Assembly: GCA_964646495.1 (NCBI GenBank)
Contig: CAZYEO010000035.1
Span: 1 to 19,913 of the forward strand
Origin: HGM05232 sp964646495
GTDB taxonomy: Bacteria; Bacteroidota; Bacteroidia; Bacteroidales; Muribaculaceae
Direction: 5' to 3'
Length of the DNA stretch: 19,913 bases
Positions within the stretch are counted from its first letter, which is position 1; the number at the start of each line of letters is the position of its first letter. A program made the translations under genes and the position numbers. Shown here in pieces: positions 15,171 to 19,913 of the stretch. The notes below the pieces were generated by a model. It saw nothing but the letters and a program-made list of their open reading frames with translations, had not been told where the DNA came from and ran no database searches.

Positions 15171-15224
15171 ATATTAAGTAATTTTATAATTTAGCGTAAA
15201 ACATTATTAACAGTATATGCTTAT
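15171..15224 (+). repeat. 54-base direct repeat, copy 2
   Basis: Same orientation and 52 of 54 bases identical to 12495-12548. It lies in the 307-base gap 15032-15338, between the terminator of the secreted-protein gene and the glycosyltransferase promoter, 72 bases upstream of that promoter's -7 element. With copy 1 it brackets the accessory patch. Confidence 0.85.
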
Positions 15225-15272
15225 AGATGTAGTGTGCATAAAGCATTTGGAAATATGTTTTTAGGTTATTAG

Positions 15273-15303
15273 TTGCCCAGATTAACCAAACAGACTATAT
15301 TTG
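15273..15303 (+). promoter_or_regulatory. Promoter of the glycosyltransferase–pyrC operon
   Basis: TTG (15273-15275) and TATATTTG (15296-15303) are separated by 20 bases, matching the Bacteroidetes -33/-7 arrangement. The ATG follows at 15339, leaving a leader of about 30 bases. Confidence 0.65.
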
Positions 15304-15338
15304 CATTAAAATATTAACACCCTTATATCGGCTGAATT

Positions 15339-16100
15339 ATGTCGACTGTAGAAAGATCGGATAGTGTGGTAATTATACCCACCTATAACGAAAAAGAAAA
15401 CATAGAAAATATTATCAAGACAGTTCTTGGATTGGAGCATCAATTTGATGTTCTCGTGATTGACGACAACTCACCCGATGGTACTGCCGATATTGTAAAA
15501 TCTTTGCAAAAAGAATTTGGAGGGAGAATTCATATACTTGAGCGTCAAGGTAAATTAGGACTTGGCACTGCTTATATAGCGGGGTTTAAGTGGGCTGTGG
15601 CACAAAAGTATGATTATATATTTGAGATGGATGCCGATTTCTCTCACAACCCTAACGATTTGCTGAAGCTCTATAAAGCGTGCGCTGAAGATGGCGCAGG
15701 AATGGCGATCGGATCAAGATATATTTCGGGCGTAAATGTAGTGAATTGGCCTATGGGTAGGGTGCTTATGTCATATTACGCTTCTGCTTATGTGAGAATA
15801 GTAACAGGAATGAAAATTCGTGACACTACAGCCGGATTTGCATGTTATCGTCGTGAAGTACTCGAAACCTTGAAGTTAGATAAAATACAATTCAAGGGAT
15901 ATGCTTTTCAGATTGAGATGAAATTCCATACCTATAAATATGGATTTAAGATAATTGAAGTCCCTATAATATTTGTAAATAGGGTGCTTGGTACGAGCAA
16001 AATGAATACAAGCATATTTGGCGAAGCCATTTTTGGGGTAATGAAATTAAAAGCCCAAAGTTGGTTTAGAAAATACGACAAACCCACTCTTAAAGAATAA
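15339..16100 (+). CDS. Polyprenol-phosphate mannose synthase-like glycosyltransferase (GT2)
   Basis: GT-A fold, family 2 enzyme, likely transferring a hexose (mannose in the best-known relatives) from a nucleotide sugar to polyprenyl phosphate on the cytoplasmic membrane face, as donor for glycan assembly or protein glycosylation. Seen: VVIIPTYNEKENI (10-22), DDNSPDGTADI, the metal-binding DAD in FEMDADFSHNP (98-100), GSRYISG, and the acceptor-side TTAGFACYRREVLE. The 253-residue protein ends at KYDKPTLKE with no C-terminal membrane helices, like the soluble, peripheral Dpm1 type. It is 5 bases upstream of pyrC and surely cotranscribed. The sugar is not determined by sequence. Confidence 0.9.
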   Translation: MSTVERSDSVVIIPTYNEKENIENIIKTVLGLEHQFDVLVIDDNSPDGTADIVKSLQKEFGGRIHILERQGKLGLGTAYIAGFKWAVAQKYDYIFEMDADFSHNPNDLLKLYKACAEDGAGMAIGSRYISGVNVVNWPMGRVLMSYYASAYVRIVTGMKIRDTTAGFACYRREVLETLKLDKIQFKGYAFQIEMKFHTYKYGFKIIEVPIIFVNRVLGTSKMNTSIFGEAIFGVMKLKAQSWFRKYDKPTLKE

Positions 16101-16105
16101 TCATA

Positions 16106-17452
16106 ATGGCAAGACACATTATTTACAACGCTGAGATCGTAAATGAAAATAAACGCTTTCACGGCTATGTTGTAATTGATGGAGCATATATTGAAAGCAT
16201 CGGAGAGGGCAACCCGTCGGATGAATTGATGGGAGGATGCCAAAGAATGACTGATGCAGGTAAGTGTATGTTGCTTCCCGGTGCAATAGATGATCAAGTG
16301 CATTTCAGAGACCCCGGACTTACACATAAAGCGGATATATCTACCGAATCGGCTGCTGCTGTAGCCGGTGGAGTAACATCGTTCATGGATATGCCCAATA
16401 CTATTCCGCAAACTACCACCATAGAAGCATTGGCAAGCAAAAACGATATTGCAGCCGAAAAATCAATTGCCAATTATAGCTTTTTTATTGGAGCTACCAA
16501 CGACAATATAGATATTCTGAAAAAAGTGGATTATAAACACACCTGTGGTGTGAAGCTTTTCCTCGGTGCATCCACAGGCAATATGCTTGTGGATAATAAA
16601 GCGGCGTTGCATCGTATTTTTTCGGAAGTACCTTCGTTGATTGCCATACATTCTGAAGATGAGGGTATAATCAGGGCAAATCGAGAGAAATATATATCAA
16701 GACACGCTGATAATCTTCCGATATTTTTTCATCCATTAATACGCAGTGAGGAGGCATGCTATGCATCTACAGCACGGGCGATTGAACTTGCCGAAAAATG
16801 CAACACAAGACTTCACGTGCTTCATATATCCACGGGGAAAGAGTTAGGATTGTTTTCGACTGCTCCAATATGCGATAAGAAAATAACATCTGAGGTGTGC
16901 GTGCATCATCTTTGGTATACCGATAATGATTATTCACGATTGGGAAATCGTATAAAATGGAATCCGGCAATTAAAACTACCGCAGATCGCAATGAATTAC
17001 GCCAAGGTGTAATTGATGGCCGCATTGATATTGTTGCCACCGACCATGCTCCGCATTTACTATCGGAGAAAGAGGGTAATGTGCTACATGCAGCATCTGG
17101 TGCACCGCTTGTTCAATATTCATTGCCTATGATGTTAGAAATGTGGAAAAATAGAGTATTTGGCATCGAAAAGGTGGTGGAAAAGATGTGTCATGCACCT
17201 GCCGAATTATATAGAATAGAAAAACGTGGATATTTACGACCCGGTTATTTTGCCGATATGGTAATTATTGACAGTAATGCGCAATATAAAGTTGAACGCC
17301 GTGATATTTTGTCGAAATGCGGATGGTCTCCGATGGAGGGAGAAACATTAAGTTGTAAAGTGATAAAAACATTTGTCAATGGTGAAGTGGTGTATGATAA
17401 TGGAAAAATAAATAAAGAATACAAAGGAGCAAAACTGTCGTTTAATAGATAA
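16106..17452 (+). CDS. pyrC: Dihydroorotase
   Basis: Cyclises carbamoyl-aspartate to dihydroorotate in pyrimidine synthesis; cytosolic, amidohydrolase fold with zinc. Seen: DDQVHFRDPGLTHKADI (62-78), GGVTSFMDMPNT, VKLFLGAST (K150, the possible carbamylated lysine), IAIHSEDEG (H182), LHVLHIST (H237 and H240), and IVATDHAPH (D313, catalytic aspartate). The length of 448 residues matches the long bacterial type. The usual metal motif H-x-H is Q-x-H here (Q64, H66). I recall this from other Bacteroidetes homologues, so it may be a lineage feature rather than a loss of function. It ends 48 bases before the ATPase gene. Confidence 0.92.
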   Translation: MARHIIYNAEIVNENKRFHGYVVIDGAYIESIGEGNPSDELMGGCQRMTDAGKCMLLPGAIDDQVHFRDPGLTHKADISTESAAAVAGGVTSFMDMPNTIPQTTTIEALASKNDIAAEKSIANYSFFIGATNDNIDILKKVDYKHTCGVKLFLGASTGNMLVDNKAALHRIFSEVPSLIAIHSEDEGIIRANREKYISRHADNLPIFFHPLIRSEEACYASTARAIELAEKCNTRLHVLHISTGKELGLFSTAPICDKKITSEVCVHHLWYTDNDYSRLGNRIKWNPAIKTTADRNELRQGVIDGRIDIVATDHAPHLLSEKEGNVLHAASGAPLVQYSLPMMLEMWKNRVFGIEKVVEKMCHAPAELYRIEKRGYLRPGYFADMVIIDSNAQYKVERRDILSKCGWSPMEGETLSCKVIKTFVNGEVVYDNGKINKEYKGAKLSFNR

Positions 17453-17500
17453 CAGTAAAAATTAGGGTCACAATTAACAAAATTACATTATTAACAAAAA

Positions 17501-19913
17501 ATGGAACAGGAAAATTTCATTGGATTATCGAGTGAACAAGTAGTTGAAAGTCGTAATAAATATGGAATAAATATTCTTACACCACCCCCCAAGCCATCGA
17601 TATGGTCGCAATTTATTGAAAAATTTCAAGACCCTCTAATTAAAATCTTGCTTGTAGCTTTGGCGCTATCTGTTGGGATTGCCATATATGAAGTTGTGGG
17701 TATGGGACACGGACTGCATGTGTTTCTTGAACCGCTTGGTATTATGGTTGCAGTGCTTTTGGCTACGGTAATCGGATTTGTACTGGAATTAAATGCCAAT
17801 AAGAAATTTGAACTTCTTAATCAAGCCAATGACGAAATACCTGTAAAAGTACTTCGCGATGGAAATATTACTCAGATACAACGTAAAGATGTAGTAGTGG
17901 GCGATATAGTAATGCTCGAAACCGGTGATGAAGTGCCTGCCGATGGTGAATTACTCGATACAATATCGTTGAGTATAAATGAGAGTACTCTTACCGGAGA
18001 ACCGATAATAAAAAAATCACATCTTCCCAAAGACTTTAAATCGGAGGCTACATATCCCACAAATCATGCTATGCGTGGCACTACGGTAGTAGAGGGACAT
18101 GGCGTGCTAAGAGTAGAGAAAGTGGGTGATGCTACAGAATATGGAAAAGTATATGAAGCAGCACAGATCGATAATGGAGTAAAAACACCGCTCACGTTGC
18201 AATTTGAGCGTTTGGGGCGTTTGATTTCAATCGCGAGTTACGCTGTGGGGGTATTGATTATTGTAGGGCGACTTCTTATCTATGAATATGGTGCTACATT
18301 TGAATTGATGAGTTTTATCAATTATTTTCTCACCACCATAATGCTTGCTGTGACATTGATAGTGGTATCAGTGCCTGAAGGATTACCTATGAGTGTTACC
18401 TTGAGTCTTGCTCTTAGCATGCGTAGAATGCTTGCCACTAATAATCTTGTGCGAAAAATGCATGCATGCGAAACCATGGGTGCTACAACAATAATATGTA
18501 CCGATAAGACGGGGACTCTCACTCAGAATCAGATGCGCATATATGAGGCTAAATTTTTTGCGTTGCCCGAAGGTCGGGAATTGAGCGCATCAGATGAAAG
18601 TAAACTTGTAGCCGAGGGTATAGCATGTAATTCAACGGCATTCCTCGATTTAAGTGGTGAAAAGCCCACTGCTATTGGCAACCCTACCGAGGGGGCATTG
18701 CTTCTCTGGCTGCAAGCAAATGACAAGGATTACCTGAAAATGCGTGAAAGCTGCAAAACAATTTCACAACTTCCATTCTCAACCGAACGAAAATTCATGG
18801 CTACCGTGGTAGATAGTAATGAATTGAAACGAACTATTTTATATGTAAAAGGTGCGCCCGAAATTGTAATGGGAATGTGTAAGAATATAGAAGGGGATGT
18901 GGCACGCGACACTATTTCAGATCTATTATTTGAATATCAGGGTAAAGCCATGCGTACACTCGGATTTGCATATCAAATAATTGAAGGTGATGCCGAAACG
19001 ATAATAGAAAATGGTAAGTTGCATGCCGAAAATCTTACATTTATCGGGATTGCGGCAATTTCAGATCCTGTACGCGAAGATGTACCTTTAGCAATACGTG
19101 AAAGTCTCGATGCCGGAATAGACATAAAGATAGTGACCGGTGACACCCCCGGAACAGCCAAGGAGATAGGGCGACAAGTAGGGTTGTGGACAGAGGATTG
19201 CACGGACGAAAACCATATTTCGGGTCCTGATTTTGCTGCCCTAAGCGATGAAGAGGTGAAAGAACGCATGCACGCACTCAAGATAATGTCGCGTGCGCGA
19301 CCCACCGACAAGTCACGTTTAGTAGGTCTACTTCAAGGTGCAGGAGATGTAGTGGCAGTTACAGGCGATGGTACTAATGATGCTCCGGCTCTTAATGCGG
19401 CACAAGTGGGATTGTCGATGGGCGACGGAACCTCCGTAGCCAAAGAAGCAAGCGATATAACTATAATGGATAATTCATTCTCCAGCATCACCAGGGCTGT
19501 GATGTGGGGACGCTCTCTATATCAGAATATCCAACGTTTTGTGTTGTTCCAGCTCACAGTGAACGTTGTAGCATGTGTAATAGTTGTAATAGGAGCATTT
19601 ACAGGACAAGAATCACCATTAACCGTAACACAAATGCTTTGGGTAAATCTTATAATGGATACATTTGCGGCGCTTGCTTTATCTTCACTTCCTCCAAGTG
19701 AAGAGGTGATGAAGAAAAAACCGCGTAAATCCACTGATTTTATCATCAATAGTACTATGAAGTGGTTTATACTCGGTATTAGTGGTTTATTTGTCATATT
19801 CCTATTTGGTATATTACAGTATTTTAAAAATAGCGGAACTAATGAAGTCACATCTGTGTTTGAAATCAATCCGGTGTATATATTTAGATATATGTTCGAT
19901 TTTAATTACTCAG
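17501..19913 (+). CDS. Calcium-transporting P-type ATPase, PMCA-like (3' end beyond window)
   Basis: Inner-membrane pump that exports Ca2+ using ATP. The 804 complete codons in the window start MEQENFIGLSSEQVVESRNKYG (cation-transporter N domain). Seen: the actuator LTGEP (164-168), M4 VVSVPEGLPMSVTLSLALSMRRM, phosphorylation site ICTDKTGTLT (D335), the nucleotide-domain FSTERKFMA and VKGAPE, the hinge VTGDGTNDAPAL (from residue 620), and M6 WVNLIMDTFAALAL (N716, D720). The M4 and M6 calcium-site patterns, and the NNLVRKMHACETMGATTIICTDKTG run, are closest to eukaryotic plasma-membrane Ca2+-ATPases (P2B). The last membrane helices and C-terminus lie beyond the window. It has no clear promoter of its own and may be read from the pyrC operon. 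Confidence 0.92.
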   Translation, partial: MEQENFIGLSSEQVVESRNKYGINILTPPPKPSIWSQFIEKFQDPLIKILLVALALSVGIAIYEVVGMGHGLHVFLEPLGIMVAVLLATVIGFVLELNANKKFELLNQANDEIPVKVLRDGNITQIQRKDVVVGDIVMLETGDEVPADGELLDTISLSINESTLTGEPIIKKSHLPKDFKSEATYPTNHAMRGTTVVEGHGVLRVEKVGDATEYGKVYEAAQIDNGVKTPLTLQFERLGRLISIASYAVGVLIIVGRLLIYEYGATFELMSFINYFLTTIMLAVTLIVVSVPEGLPMSVTLSLALSMRRMLATNNLVRKMHACETMGATTIICTDKTGTLTQNQMRIYEAKFFALPEGRELSASDESKLVAEGIACNSTAFLDLSGEKPTAIGNPTEGALLLWLQANDKDYLKMRESCKTISQLPFSTERKFMATVVDSNELKRTILYVKGAPEIVMGMCKNIEGDVARDTISDLLFEYQGKAMRTLGFAYQIIEGDAETIIENGKLHAENLTFIGIAAISDPVREDVPLAIRESLDAGIDIKIVTGDTPGTAKEIGRQVGLWTEDCTDENHISGPDFAALSDEEVKERMHALKIMSRARPTDKSRLVGLLQGAGDVVAVTGDGTNDAPALNAAQVGLSMGDGTSVAKEASDITIMDNSFSSITRAVMWGRSLYQNIQRFVLFQLTVNVVACVIVVIGAFTGQESPLTVTQMLWVNLIMDTFAALALSSLPPSEEVMKKKPRKSTDFIINSTMKWFILGISGLFVIFLFGILQYFKNSGTNEVTSVFEINPVYIFRYMFDFNYS

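Noticed and set aside
12495..15224. A complete insertion sequence or integrative element between the repeats
   Set aside because: There is no transposase, integrase or terminal inverted repeats at the repeat borders, and the repeats are too long to be ordinary target-site duplications.
18973..19311. Antisense open frames across the ATPase gene
   Set aside because: They are serine- and arginine-rich shadows of a strongly conserved P-type ATPase reading frame.

Overview
The window looks like a chromosomal stretch from a gut-type Bacteroidales, possibly Muribaculaceae or Bacteroidaceae. The support is gene content (an argR–GNAT–argG–argC–argD–proC run, Bacteroidetes-style ArgR, dihydroorotase and polyprenol-P-mannose synthase), several upstream sequences fitting the Bacteroidetes -7 consensus TAnnTTTG, weak purine-poor ribosome binding sites, and a secreted protein with a type IX-like C-terminal sorting domain. 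I see no rRNA, tRNA, CRISPR array, transposase or integrase.

Left part, all on the minus strand. From right to left: an lpxB–LMW protein tyrosine phosphatase pair (12431 down to 10796); a three-gene ABC importer of the iron-siderophore/heme/cobalamin class (lipoprotein, permease, ATPase; 10732 down to 7597); a seven-gene run argR–acetyl/succinyltransferase–argG–argC–argD–proC–ssb (7448 down to 1773) ending in a perfect 21-bp stem terminator; and an acyl-CoA synthetase-like gene that runs off the left edge (1625 down to 1). The arg run makes arginine from glutamate. ArgR at its head probably senses arginine and represses the run, and two candidate operators lie near its promoter. ProC adds the last step of proline synthesis.

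Middle, plus strand, 12432-15338. This is an accessory patch inserted between divergent housekeeping genes. It holds a DUF1016/YhcG-type PD-(D/E)XK nuclease gene broken by a single in-frame TAA, a roughly 380-base gap rich in inverted repeats, and an unrecognised secreted protein with a strong terminator. The patch is bracketed by two nearly identical 54-base direct repeats (52 of 54 matching), each upstream of a plus-strand gene. This is the most unusual structure in the window.

Right part, plus strand: a polyprenol-phosphate mannose synthase-like glycosyltransferase and a dihydroorotase (5 bp apart, with a clear promoter), then a PMCA-like Ca2+-transporting P-type ATPase running off the right edge.

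I did not find a convincing new multi-gene system. The best leads are the repeat-bracketed patch, the nonsense-interrupted nuclease, the nested palindromes at 13888-13946, the arg operon operators and the argG–argC stem-loop, and several key-residue substitutions (ArgR, dihydroorotase, ABC ATPase Q-loop, tail-less SSB).
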